From assembly GCA_025738555.1 (NCBI GenBank), contig JAOVFP010000010.1:2108001-2172000 (forward strand): 64,000 bases of DNA. Reading direction: 5' to 3'. Positions 34,920-45,756 of the stretch are shown here, piece by piece. Every line of letters begins with the position of its first letter. Within the stretch, counting starts at the first letter, position 1. The position numbers and the translations under genes were made by a program. Below the pieces are notes generated by a model that saw nothing but the letters and a program-made list of their open reading frames with translations, did no database searches and was not told the DNA's origin. This DNA is from Cyathus striatus. Taxonomy: Eukaryota > Basidiomycota > Agaricomycetes > Agaricales > Nidulariaceae.

Positions 34920-35880
34920 TTCACGGGATACCCATCTGTTCCACTCGATTTTCATGGAGTGTTGAATCCCTGTTATTAACTACAGCAAAAGTATACATCG
35001 CTTGAAGTATGAAAAAGAAAGGAGATACCCACCCATGTGAAACGCCGTCCTGACTCCCAGGCTTCGTTATCTGAGTGCTGAAAAATCCAATGCACCGACA
35101 GCCTACAGGTTCTATTGCCATTGAAGGTTCATGACAAATCCAATACGCACCTATGTCAGCGCTGTTGTGAACCTTGCGGGTATCGCGGTCGTAAAGTAAG
35201 TGGATGGAGGGAAGAGAGGCTTCGTGGATCTGACGGTTCGTAGTTGACATTCTGGGAAAGCAATATGGTCAACTAACGTTGTGTTCTGGCATCGAGTGGA
35301 ATCCAAACCTATTCAGTTGAATGGTGGAGCACGGCGACTTCCAACATCTCGTAGACGGCCTTAACTCCGTCTTCGCGTTTAACTGCCATAGCCTGAGAGC
35401 GGCATACTCTGGCATATCTGGCAGAAAAATAGACTCATCAGCTCCCGAGTCTCCTTTGAGACCAATCGTCGCGTCAAGGCCGAGGATGTCCCTATTCAGG
35501 TTGCTGTAGCTTGTGGTACAGTTTTACTTACGTCTTCAAGGAAGGACGGAAAGTCGCGATGAAAGTGTTTAGCGACCGTCTCGAGCGCAACATGGAGCGA
35601 GATGTAGCGACAACCATGAAAGCCGTCGTGGTGCAGTATCTGTATAGTCAGTAAAGGGCAGGACGCAAATCTATTACTGGCCACACCGTGCCGAGCAGGG
35701 ATGTTCTAGGTGCTGCTCTATTTTCCTGGAAGCTCGGGTGTAACTATGTGGTAACACAACGTTTGAGCACGTTCGGAGCCGTGCTGAAGTACGACATGTT
35801 CTGATCCTACTTGTTGATGCGCACGAGCCGTATCCATACTTAACCATGCCGTTGAGCTCAGAAGAGCTGTAACTCACAGT
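34920..35880 (-). pseudogene. Unrecognised gene or gene remnant
   Basis: Several minus-strand stretches look coding in character but do not join into one clean model: MDTARAHQQVGSEHVV near 35840, FHGCRYISLHVALETVAKHF near 35600, DILGLDATIGLKGDSGADES near 35470, MAVKREDGVKAVYEMLEVAV near 35380, and SLPSIHLLYDRDTRKVHNSA near 35200. Plausible introns lie between some of them (GTAAGT near 35533, GTGCGT near 35152). I do not recognise the family. It could be a multi-exon hypothetical gene with short exons or a decayed one. Confidence 0.3.
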
Positions 35881-36739
35881 GTTCGAACCTCGAATGATCT
35901 ATAGGTCATGCAAACTCGTAAGATTTCATATTCGTCACCATCAGAAAAAAAAACTCAATATTTAAATCTTTACTTCATATTAATCCTCCTTTTATCCACA
36001 ATTGATCGGTTTCCTTGCAAGTCGTGAAAAAAAGCCCCCGTATCCGAGGCGCGACCGCCGACAGTGTAAGCTGGTGTAAGTCCCCGCCAAAATCGCGGAA
36101 CACAGCTGTGACGCCCTCAACCGACGGATCCTTCCGACACGCATGCTAATGGTACCCAACGGACATAGCTTTCTCGTACATTGCCGTGGATGTACGGGTA
36201 CGAAGAGCAGATTGCAGATTTGTGTTTGGTCTCGACAGTCAGGATCAACGAGGCGTGGTATGCGCAGTTGAGGTTGTACAAGTAAGGAAGTATGACCGGA
36301 GGGGCGTTACACGGAAAATGATAAGAGCGCTTGCGGCTGCACTACTGGCGACCACGTCTCTCCACATCTGAACGATATTGAGTAGAGGACCTGTAAGTGA
36401 CAGAGCGACGGGTGTTAATTACTCGGAACAGTGATAAAGAGACTCGTAGCTTGGCATGCCGCTGTCTTGGCTCGATCTGCTGGAAAACATTTGTCGTTAC
36501 AAGCGTTGCCAACGATTAGCGGAGAACTTGCTAGATTCAAGCAACGTCAACCTTATACGTAAACAGGGTAAACAAGATTCACTAGAGATTTAGCATATGG
36601 CAGCAATGTGGGTAATACAAGTAGCACAAGGAGCCATTGAACAGAATATACATGATGCAGATAAGAACGGGCTCAATCAGTAGTGTATTGTAACATGAAT
36701 GAGAAGCAGAAACGCATATCGTAGATCCTCTTTCCGCAA
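35881..36739. other. Intergenic, nothing recognised
   Basis: No convincing coding region, RNA gene or repeat. A plus-strand open frame at 36186-36371 has no recognisable domain or splice context. The interval lies 3' of the SDR gene. Confidence 0.5.
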
Positions 36740-37759
36740 CTAAGGATCGTCGGTCTTCGTCGCGTCGGTGGTTTCTTTCCACACAGTCTTCCGCTGTTCA
36801 GGTGAGCCGTAATAGTGCTTCATTCCCAGGTCTTCACCCTTGCTCGTGATGCGATATGCACCCGGTATGTCGCCTGAAGATCCTTCAGGAGTTACGCGAT
36901 ACAAGCCACTCCACAGGTACTCCGCACACTCTTCCTGGGAAACAGTGAACGGGGTGAACAATGGCATAACGTGGCTCATCGCATTCATGACTTTCGAGTC
37001 AGACTTTTTCAGGACATTTGTACGCACGTTGCCTGGATGAGCGTGGGCAAATACGACGCCTGGGTTCCGGAGTGCATACTCCTGTAGGAAAGATGTTATC
37101 TTCAGAACGAAGAACCCTAAAACATAATGACAGCGATACTGACCTCGCACATCATGTCGTTGCTGTTCACAGCCATGTCGCCACGGCCCTGCCCAGGACC
37201 ATAAACAGACATGACCTTCGCGTCTTCTTTTGCTTCTTGGGCTGCACGCAGGGATGGCAAGAGTTCGTGAATAAAGGACCAGCGACCGTAATAGTGCACG
37301 GCAGATTGTTTATCGAGACCCTCTGTAGTGGTACTCTTCTTTGCCCCTAAGACCCCCGCAGTGATAACAAGAAAGTTGACTTTAGGATACTTGGTTGTCA
37401 ATTCTGCAGCAGTATGTTTAGCCTCCGCTGTCAATGATATATCACAAGGCACAAAGTCGTATGATCCAGAACTGCAACATTTGCGATTTGTATCAGGACA
37501 AAGAAGAGGAAAATTGTCGGAAAAGGAGCTTGACATACCTCTCTTCGTCAGCGGCGGCCTTCATATTCGCAATAATGCCCTCTGCGGCGTCACGATTCCT
37601 ACCAACCAAGACGATATGGGATTTCCCCTTTGTGTGGTGACTAAAAGCTTCCGCCATCCCCTGCCCTACCCCGGAGGTTCCTCCAACGAATATGGCAACA
37701 GGGTTGGCACTCTTCAAGGTGGCAGCGGAAGCAATATTCTTTGTAGCTAAAGAGGCCAT
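36740..37759 (-). CDS. Short-chain dehydrogenase/reductase (SDR) family protein
   Basis: This is a probable NAD(P)(H)-dependent oxidoreductase with a Rossmann fold; the substrate is unknown. Exons: 37539-37759, 37144-37471, 36740-37081 (introns of 67 and 62 nt), 296 residues. The cofactor loop GGTSGVGQG lies near residue 26. FLVITAGVLGAK corresponds to the NNAG-type strand, and EYALRNPGVVFAHAHPGNVRT to the C-terminal block of fungal SDRs. The usual catalytic Tyr in the SYxxxK/TYNDLM-type motif appears replaced: the matching stretch reads AVNSNDMMCE. It may be catalytically altered, or a boundary may be misjudged. Its start is 515 bp from the divergent MBOAT gene at 38275, so the two may share a promoter region. 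Confidence 0.85.
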
Positions 37760-38274
37760 TGTTCAAGCTCGCTGTTGGCAGCGGTGGTGGTGGTTTCAGT
37801 GAAAGAGTCTATTCGGATCGAACAAGGCTTCATTGTAGCTTCAACAAGGCCGCAGTTTGGCCGCAAGACTGGAAAAGGGCAAGGCCATGAAGAAAGTTAC
37901 GTCAGGTCACGGATTGTGTCACGCAGTGGGGATAGGTAAAAATTTGGTACTGTTTGTCAACACCTCGAGAGGCAAACAACACGCATACAGCATTCTTAGC
38001 TTACATTTCTTTTACTCCCTTTATATGCATGGTGGTTAGCATCGAAAACCTACAACCCAGCCGGCCAAATTTATCCCAAATGGTAGGTCTGTTATACTTT
38101 TTTTTTAAAAAAAAAAAACATACTAACTCGTCAACTTATTGTACAAGGAGGTGGGCTTGTACGACACCGACGGACCCCTGGCCCTTGGTAATTGTAGGTA
38201 ATGATGATCTTGCAGTTAAAAGCTCTGGTGCTTCAAATTTGCCCCACATACCGGTCTCTCTCGTTCTGCTTGCC
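37760..38274. promoter_or_regulatory. Divergent intergenic promoter region between SDR and MBOAT genes
   Basis: The 515 bp separate two divergent start codons. A T-run followed by an A-run (38097-38119) lies in it. No specific operator could be identified. Confidence 0.4.
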
Positions 38275-39541
38275 ATGAGTTCTTTGGTACCGCTTCCAGG
38301 TGGGCTGCAGGCATGCGTTCAACTCTGTTTACTCGTTGGCGCCTTCAGCCGATCCCGCGTACTACGGGTTCTTCTGTTCTTCCCCGTTCTCGCCATGTCT
38401 CTGTACATGATGCTCTTTACTACGACTGGCAAGGACTCCGAGGACATTGTTACTTGGACACTTATAATGACGAGCTTGTTTCAAGCATCTGACATACTTT
38501 TCATTAACGATGTCGCTTCTTTGCGATTGGTCGGCCAATCGACTCCTACAAATGAGCTTTCATTCGTTGACAGAGGCAAATGGGCGCTTCGACTCCTCAG
38601 TACCCCAAGAGCTATCGGATGGGAGCACGAACCCCGTCACGTTTTCCCCCCACATCCCCCTAAATCTCAATCAAAATGGAGCTTCATACTTAGTCAATCA
38701 CTGACTTCAATCTATTATTTCATCATCCTCGATGTCGTACACACCACAATCGTCCTTTCCCCTGTATTCAGACGCGATGGAGTTTCTCTGACGAGTGGAG
38801 GATATCTTTTGCGCGTTCTCAACACGGCGCTTCATGCAGCCCATATATGGTCATATATGAGCTTCGGCTACACCGCCGCATCTGTTCTGGCAGTCGCGCT
38901 GAACGCCACCGAACCAAGCGACTGGCCTGCGATATATGGAAAGTGGTCCGATGCCTATACCGTCCGACGTTTCTGGGGGTAAGCAGTTTTTCACTACCAG
39001 CTGTAAAACAAACGTTTAGCTTTTTCCGCTACATCAGCCGAACGTGGCACCAAGTTTTCCGACGGGTGGGTATTCTTATGTTATATCCTAATATGTTCTT
39101 ACGGCATTCAACCTTCATCCACTGCAGACTGTTTCGACACACGGCGATTTCGTAACTTATCGAGTTCTAAGAATTCGCAAAGGAAGTTTCTTAGCGGACA
39201 ACGTCCATCGATATACCGCGTTTTTTGTGTCAGGCGTGTTACATGCCGCGGGGGAGTATGGAATGTTCAGGAATCAGTTCTGGGAGAAAAGTGGTGCCTT
39301 TCGGTTCTTCTTGCTCCAAGCAACAGCCATCATGGTTGAGCAGGTGATCTCGATGATATTCCATCCGCGCCCGACCCCTACACTTCGAAGGCTGGGGTAC
39401 GTCTGGACCTTCCTGTGGTTCCTCTATACGTTGCCGAACTGGATGGATCCCCAGTTCAGACAAGGCATGGCCGATAACTATGGCTTTTCGCAGAGTGTGT
39501 CGTATGGATTAGCGACAGGGCAATGGAAGCTCGTAGCTTAG
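38275..39541 (+). CDS. Wax-synthase-like MBOAT family acyltransferase
   Basis: This is a multi-pass membrane O-acyltransferase of the MBOAT_2/wax-synthase type, expected to esterify an alcohol, often a terpenoid or long-chain alcohol; the substrate is unknown. Exons: 38275-38978, 39038-39065 (28 nt), 39128-39541, with introns of 59 and 62 nt; 381 residues. The start at 38275 was chosen because the frame upstream is low-complexity and crosses the promoter. Motifs: SDAYTVRRFWGRTWHQVFRR, the family's signature, and the membrane-embedded catalytic His in FFVSGVLHAAGEY. Hydrophobic segments cover most of the rest. It lies divergent from an SDR and upstream of a DMATS prenyltransferase. In mushrooms such proteins often occur in secondary-metabolite loci. 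Confidence 0.85.
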
Positions 39542-42165
39542 ATTAGTCATTGTACCTTAGCAAATTCAAAAACTTTCTTCAAAGCTTCCGTAGTACTTAT
39601 GAGCAGTCAACTAGTGACTTGTTAATTAATGATACCTTCCTAAACTGTCTCAGGGAATTCATTGGCGTGGACATACTACTTAGCCAGCAAGTACCCAGTA
39701 TGGAAGGAACAATACAGATGAGCTACATCATATATTACGGGCTGTCATTCGAACTACAATGATAACTACATGCCATACCCCCCAAAATCTAATCTGTCGT
39801 CAGATAACACCTCCGGCTCTAGACTATTCCAGTTCGATTTTGTATTTGGCAGCGACATGTCATTGTTTGGCTACGCCTTCGTGGACACTTTAATTCGGAA
39901 TACGGTCCGCGTTGAGAGGCCTTCATTGCATGTTTTACTTTTTATTTCCTCATAGCTGGTCAAAAAAATCAATCACGTATCTCCACCGCCATCAGATCAG
40001 GGAGACAAACGGACGATTTTCAAATGTTTAGAAAGGGGAAGAGCGGCCACTCGCAACACCTAGCCAAGTACAGTACAGGTTATGTTCCTATGTATTCCTT
40101 GTGGGGACCGCGTATCTTCTCGAAAAACATGTGCGTATATACAATTTATGATAAGTAGGCAGAAAAGATCTTCTACCTATCATTACAGCATCACGTCAAA
40201 AACTGGGGATCATGACGGTGGGCTTCATACTGTCATTGTCCAATTCCGTATGTTTTAATCACATCCATCGTGAGATATGATAACATACGTTCCAAATCGT
40301 TCACACTGTCGTGTTCTCTGCCATCGCTCAAAATTCACAAGACATAGATAGCAGTTCTTCGGATAAGTAAATTCCATCATATAGGGCGGCCACATGTCTA
40401 CCACGCGCGCGATTTCCCACCTTGGCATCTGCTACCACGGCCTCACAGCCTTGACGGTGAGCTACTGATACATCTAGAACTTGACGACCTAAGTATATAC
40501 CATCCTGCATTTTGGTAAGTTTCCCCAACGCACCATCTGGTATGTTACCCCACACATGGAGATCTTCCTAATATTGGTCAAAATTTTATTTTTCCACGCT
40601 TCCCGCCCTCCGCTGAGTCCGCCATATTGCTTCCTAGGTTCCTATCCCCAGATACAACTTTTGACTGCCAAAACTTCCCCGACTTCCGGCATCTGGGCTC
40701 CCACTGTTGATCCATGGGCATTGATGGGACGTTCTCAGCCATGCATTCGGCCACCATTGAAGGTCGTGGTGACATAACCAGGCTCGTATATAATAAAAAA
40801 TTACACTCTGAGAATCTATTATTGGAGGTCTTCCGTTAACATCAGAAAAATGTCCTCGGGGACGACTCCAGTTACTCCGAAACAAAGGGGCTGTAGCACT
40901 TTCGGCGATTAAGCCCTCAAAAGTGAAGCAGGCTCTTATGATAGACTCGTATCCATCATTCCTTCGGATGATTAGTTAAGTAACTCATCAATCGCATTTG
41001 TGTGTTTACCCTGACTTATAAAATTCGCATGATTGTCAGAGTGCTGATGCGTTTTGCTAATCTGAGTTGAAACTTGATAGTGTCCGTATGGTACTTCCTA
41101 GTTCTTCATAAAACTCACTCAATGCACAGTAGGATTTCTGAAAAGTATGGGTATACATTCCCTCACCTACTGCGATCACATCCGTGCCATTGGATAATTA
41201 CCCATCTTCTTCAGTGGATCTTGAATGACCACCACTGATGTCATATACAAAGGTGTATTCACACAAGTGTCACGTAATAGGTCAGGCTCGTATTGCAGGT
41301 AAACTTACCCAGGAAATATCCAGGACCTTCGTGGCGTTTGAATTAACATTCGACGACTAAAAACAGACCCTTGAATCTACGAAAAGACCCAAGAGGCTGT
41401 ATACTGTTGGAGTCCTTTTTCATCCACAACACTACCATCCCCCAAACTCCATCTAAATATGCACCGTAACTTTAAACCATCAAAACTGTAAATGGGATCC
41501 TTTCACGTAAACCATAGCCATTAATGTTGGGACAAAATAGAAAATATTTTTGGTAAATATTAATGAGTTAAACCTTGCCAAGGGTGCATGCAAGTCTGTA
41601 AGATCGACGATAGCAAAGGACGACGATCAAAAGGCTAATTCTTTCGCCGAGCGGGAGTTTTAGTATCCTTAAGTTGATGGGCATGGCCTGACCATCCCCA
41701 TTGAGCCCCGCCCTTTCAAATGGGAATAATGGTTTTTCAAATATAGATTTGCAAATAGGCACGAAGGCTCATCAAACCTTTAAAAGTCCCGATTGCACCA
41801 GATACTCAAGAGTTGAGTACCCTATGTTGTCGTGTTGCCTTCGCGCGCAATAGGTTTTGGATTTTAAATAAGCGAAGTATTACGGTGAGAGGATCTCTGA
41901 TGGTGATGTATAACTCCATTTCGATTCTGATAAACCTTGAGGCTGTTGTGCAGTGCAATGTTCGTTTGTAGGTATGGAATGCATGAGACATCCCTGATCA
42001 GTTGTCCTATTGGCGGTAACCGGCTTCATTCTATTTCGACGCGGAGTTATTTCATTGAAATCTTGTTCGAGATCCAGCTGCTTTACAACCGTGAGGGTGT
42101 TTCTGAACGAAATAAAAAGCGGCGGGGCTGCCTCGCAATATCACCAATCCCCCATCTCATCTGCT
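39542..42165. other. Intergenic region with minus-strand gene remnants near 40.3-40.9 kb
   Basis: Minus-strand fragments read FEGLIAESATAPLFRSNWS near 40870, YEPGYVTTTFNGGRMHG near 40770 (then a TGA and INAHGSTVGAQMPEVGEV), and DGALGKLTKMQDGIYLGRQV through LYDGIYLSEELL near 40545-40330. They look like remains of one protein-coding gene broken by stops and frame changes. I cannot name the family. The rest (39760-40300 and 40920-42165) shows nothing recognisable. Confidence 0.35.
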
Positions 42166-43919
42166 ATGAATACTCTTACAAACGACTCGCGCTTCTTTGG
42201 TAAGCTCGCGTCAGCCAATTTGGATGTGGAGCATATGTCTCACCCGCGGCTTCTTACGTAGCTCCCGCACACCCAACCTACTACACGGACTACGACTTCG
42301 ACAGAAGACTCGTCCAAAGCCCAGGAGAGCTTGTACAGCTAATTGCTAGGACTATTCTTGGGCCTCGATTTCCGTTACGAAAGCCAACTCACTATAACTA
42401 TGGCGGATCACCCGTATTCAACGCGATAACTCAGGTAGGCGGCTAACACTTCTTGTTGGACGTACTGTTAACATGTCACATACTTAGATCCTTCCTTCCA
42501 TGTCTGCCCAAAACGAGTTCTTTTGGGAAAAACTTGCGAAACCTTTCGGAACTATGCTGGAGACCTCCTCCTTTCCCTTAGAAGCTCAATGCAAATTCTT
42601 GATATTTGTATATGCTCGCGTTCTTGGTATGATGGGTCCTCATTACGCCTATGGTACTGGTTCTCTTATGACGATCGATGGGAGTCCTGTGGAGTTAAGC
42701 TGGGTTATACCCCGAAAGAGACCGACTCTAGGAAGTATCAATCGACAAGTCAGGTTTGCAATAGAGCCAATGTACATTTCGTCTATCTTCGGTCTATTAT
42801 CTCTTATCTGATATGTGATTCCAGAGATCCACGTACCGGAAAACCGCTCAACGGGTCTACAGTCCTTGATTATCTTGTTTCTCCAGAGGGAAGTTTGGGG
42901 GTCGTTGTATGTGAAGAGGATGGTATGTCTTGGCGAAGGGAAACAGAGAAGTTCTTGTTTCCGGAGGACACGGGTAGTGATATTCCGGAAGGAACCCGGT
43001 TCTTCGTGGGTGAGTACAATGTTCATAACGCTATGTTCCTGTTCCACGTGGCTGACGGGGCTCCAGGTTTCGACTTCTCTTCATGTGGAACGTTAACGCT
43101 CAAAGCTTATTATATACCTGCCCCACGCCCAACGACACTCTCACTGTCAAACGAAAGAACTAGGCCTATTCATTTGTGGGACACTGAGCTTGATCCCCTT
43201 CGCAAGCTGCTTGGCCAACTTGATTCTCGCCTGATGAAGCCCTTGGAGCTGTTGCTATCGTATTTCGAAGGACTAGATGAGGAATACCGTCCCAGGATTC
43301 AAATATTTGCTTTGGACTGCGTAAGAGGCAATGCTAACAGATTAAAGGTTCGTTAATTTTATTCTTGCATAACCGATTCTAGTTCTTACATACGTTATAG
43401 ATATACTGTCGGCCTAAAAAGGGTACTTCCTGGGAGGATGCCAAACGCGCGTTCACATTGGGAGGGTCACTCTCAGGACATCATGTTGATTCAGTCGTAT
43501 CAAAGATGGAGATTCTCTGGAACAACTTGTTCCCTGCTTCTTCTTCTTCATCAAACAAGGACTTGCATATAAAAAATTGGGATATCAATCCTTCTGCCGA
43601 TGGAAATGGTATCAAACTCACGACTGCCCAACATCCTATTGGAGGGCTTCTCTATTACTACTCGTTATATGCTGGAAGTGATTCAATATTCCCCAAAATT
43701 TATTTGCCTGTAGCGTAAGTGTTATATGTTCATATCTTGGCACAAGCTCACTCTGTACTGCCTTGCAGTCATTACTGCCCGAACGATGCCTTCATAACCG
43801 AGGCCATTGAAAAATTCTATAGTCATGAAAGCATCCGCATTGATGGTCCTCCACAAGGAAGTCATGGTCCAGGATGGGTCACCCGCGAGGTCGCGAATGT
43901 CTTGTATGTTTCTTCTTAG
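42166..43919 (+). CDS. DMATS-type aromatic prenyltransferase
   Basis: This is predicted to transfer a dimethylallyl or related prenyl group to an aromatic acceptor (an indole such as tryptophan, or a phenolic), as in alkaloid or meroterpenoid pathways. Six exons (42166-42199, 42262-42434, 42488-42771, 42825-43347, 43401-43714, 43769-43919) join in frame to 492 residues, close to the usual DMATS length. Family features: the acceptor-region start GSPVFNAITQILPSMSAQNE, ELSWVIP...VRFAIEPID, LKAYYIPAPRP, NRLKIYCRPK and LYYYSLYAG...PKIYLPVAHYCPNDAF, which line the prenyltransferase beta/alpha barrel. Introns are 52-62 nt. The tartrate-dehydrogenase-like gene follows on the same strand. The acceptor cannot be predicted. 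Confidence 0.85.
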
Positions 43920-44465
43920 TAGTACATGCAAGAAGCATTAATTGACCATAAAAATAGCAACGATCGCGATCTATCTGCAAAGTCAGGCACTCACACATAT
44001 GTAACATTCGGATTAAAAACGAGCGGTTGGGACCTTACAAGTTACTTCTCGCCCAACATTTGGTCATAGATATGATAGCGCATTAGAGAATTAGACGATA
44101 GACTGTACTTTAGTAGAATTAGATCGTAGCACAATACCCTCAAAGTAATAATAGACGTAAAATGGTCACGTACAGTGACTTCCATGTTTCACTTATACCA
44201 GCAATCTGTCATGAAATGCCTATAAATGTTGTCATGAAGCTTGGAACTTGAAATATTAACTGATCCAACGAATCAGGATACAGCTGGTCTTACGAAGCCT
44301 TTTTGCTTGTTTACCTTGTGACGTATTTCCTGAGAACTAGATACTTATTCAAGTTGTTCGCCGGCCCGTAAAATTAATCAGGTCCCAAGGAGTCAAGGAC
44401 CGCCTTATCTACTCGACAGATGGCTCATTGACCTTTCCTCCGCACTCCACCAGAACGTATCTACA
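43920..44465. other. Intergenic, nothing recognised
   Basis: AT-rich spacer between two co-directional genes, expected to hold the DMATS terminator and the next promoter. No specific element identified. Confidence 0.5.
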
Positions 44466-45663
44466 ATGACCCATTCTAGATCCTACATCATCGCAGTGCT
44501 TCCGGGTGATGGAATTGGTATCGAGGTAATGCCTCCTGCTCTACGCTGCCTTGAGGTAGCAGCGAAGCGTTTTGGTTTTGAGTTCGAATTCCGACATTAC
44601 CCCTGGGCATCTTGTACATACTACCACCAGCATGGCAAAATGCTTCCAAATGACTGGAAGAAAACTCTACAGGAATGCGATGCAATATACTTTGGAGCAG
44701 GCTAGTCCCTCTGTCTCATCTATCTCGGGTTAGAGAGCGACGCTGAACCTATCTTTAGTTGGGGATCCAGCGACTGTCCCGGATCATATTTCTCTCTGGG
44801 GAAGTCTCCTTTTGTTTCGGCGCGAGTTTGACCAGTATATCAACTTGAGACCGTGTCGTCTTATCCCCGGTGTAACTTCACCACTTGCGAACCGGGATGG
44901 AAAGCCTATTGACTTCGTGACTGTGCGAGAGAATACCGAGGGAGAGTACAGTTCAATCGGTGGTAGAATTTTCGAAGGCACAGATCGAGAAACGGTGATC
45001 CAAAACACAGTATTCACACGAACGGGTGTGGACCGGGTAGTACGCTACGCGTTTGAGCTCGCGCAAAGTCGTCCAGCCAAGAAGCTCACCTCGGCGACTA
45101 AATCAAATGGGATTTCTATTACGATGCCGTACTGGGATGAACGCGTTGAAGAGATCTCAAAAGAATATCCGGATATAAAAGTGGAGAAGTATCACATTGA
45201 TATTCTCTGTGCTCACTTCGTGCAACGCCCGCACATTTTCGATGTTGTAGTCGGGTCAAACCTATTCGGTGATATCCTCTCCGACCTTGGACCTGCGTGC
45301 ACTGGCACCATTGGTATTGCTCCATCTGCTAATTTAAATCCTACCGCTGAGAAGGGTGATCCAAACAAGGAGTGGCTTCCGAGCTTATTCGAGCCTGTAC
45401 ATGGCAGTGCGCCAGATATAGCAGGGAAGGGTATTGCGAACCCGATTGGAATGATTTGGGCGGGGCAGATGATGCTTGAATATTTAGGCGAGCATCAAGC
45501 TGCCGCAGCAGTCATGAAGGCAATCAAAAGTGTTCTCCTTCGTGAAAAGAATGCCCTGTCTGGAGGAACTTCCACCTTGCTAACGCCGGATATGCATGGA
45601 AGCGGGACAACCGAGGGACTGGGAAACGCGATCGTGGAAGAAATATCTAAAGTTGACGTGTAA
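44466..45663 (+). CDS. Tartrate dehydrogenase/decarboxylase-like (isopropylmalate dehydrogenase family)
   Basis: This is an NAD(+)- and metal-dependent 2-hydroxyacid oxidative decarboxylase, closest in motif pattern to tartrate/D-malate dehydrogenases. Exons: 44466-44700 and 44759-45663, 379 residues. The N-terminus has VLPGDGIGIEVMPPAL. Substrate and metal residues lie in VTVRENTEGEYSSIGGR and VVVGSNLFGDILSDLG, and the NAD site in EPVHGSAPDIAGKGIANPIG. The only intron (58 nt) must start with GC (AG|GCTAGT) to keep frame, giving the diagnostic VGDPATVPDHISLWG block; it ends CTTTAG. It may serve primary metabolism or belong to the neighbouring DMATS/MBOAT/SDR group. Distinguishing tartrate from isopropylmalate activity needs phylogeny. 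Confidence 0.85.
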
Positions 45664-45756
45664 GCTGTACAAGTAAAGGTTCAGTACAAAATAAAGCAGA
45701 ACTTTGTGTTGGGTTTGACGTTTGAACCTTGCATAATTGCACTAGATATTAGTAAA

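Noticed and set aside
35870..35895. GTTCGAACCTC-like T-loop as a possible tRNA
   Set aside because: No matching acceptor, D or anticodon arms could be found around it.
36186..36371. 61-codon plus-strand frame
   Set aside because: No homology recognised, no intron or start context, and it lies in an intergenic stretch.
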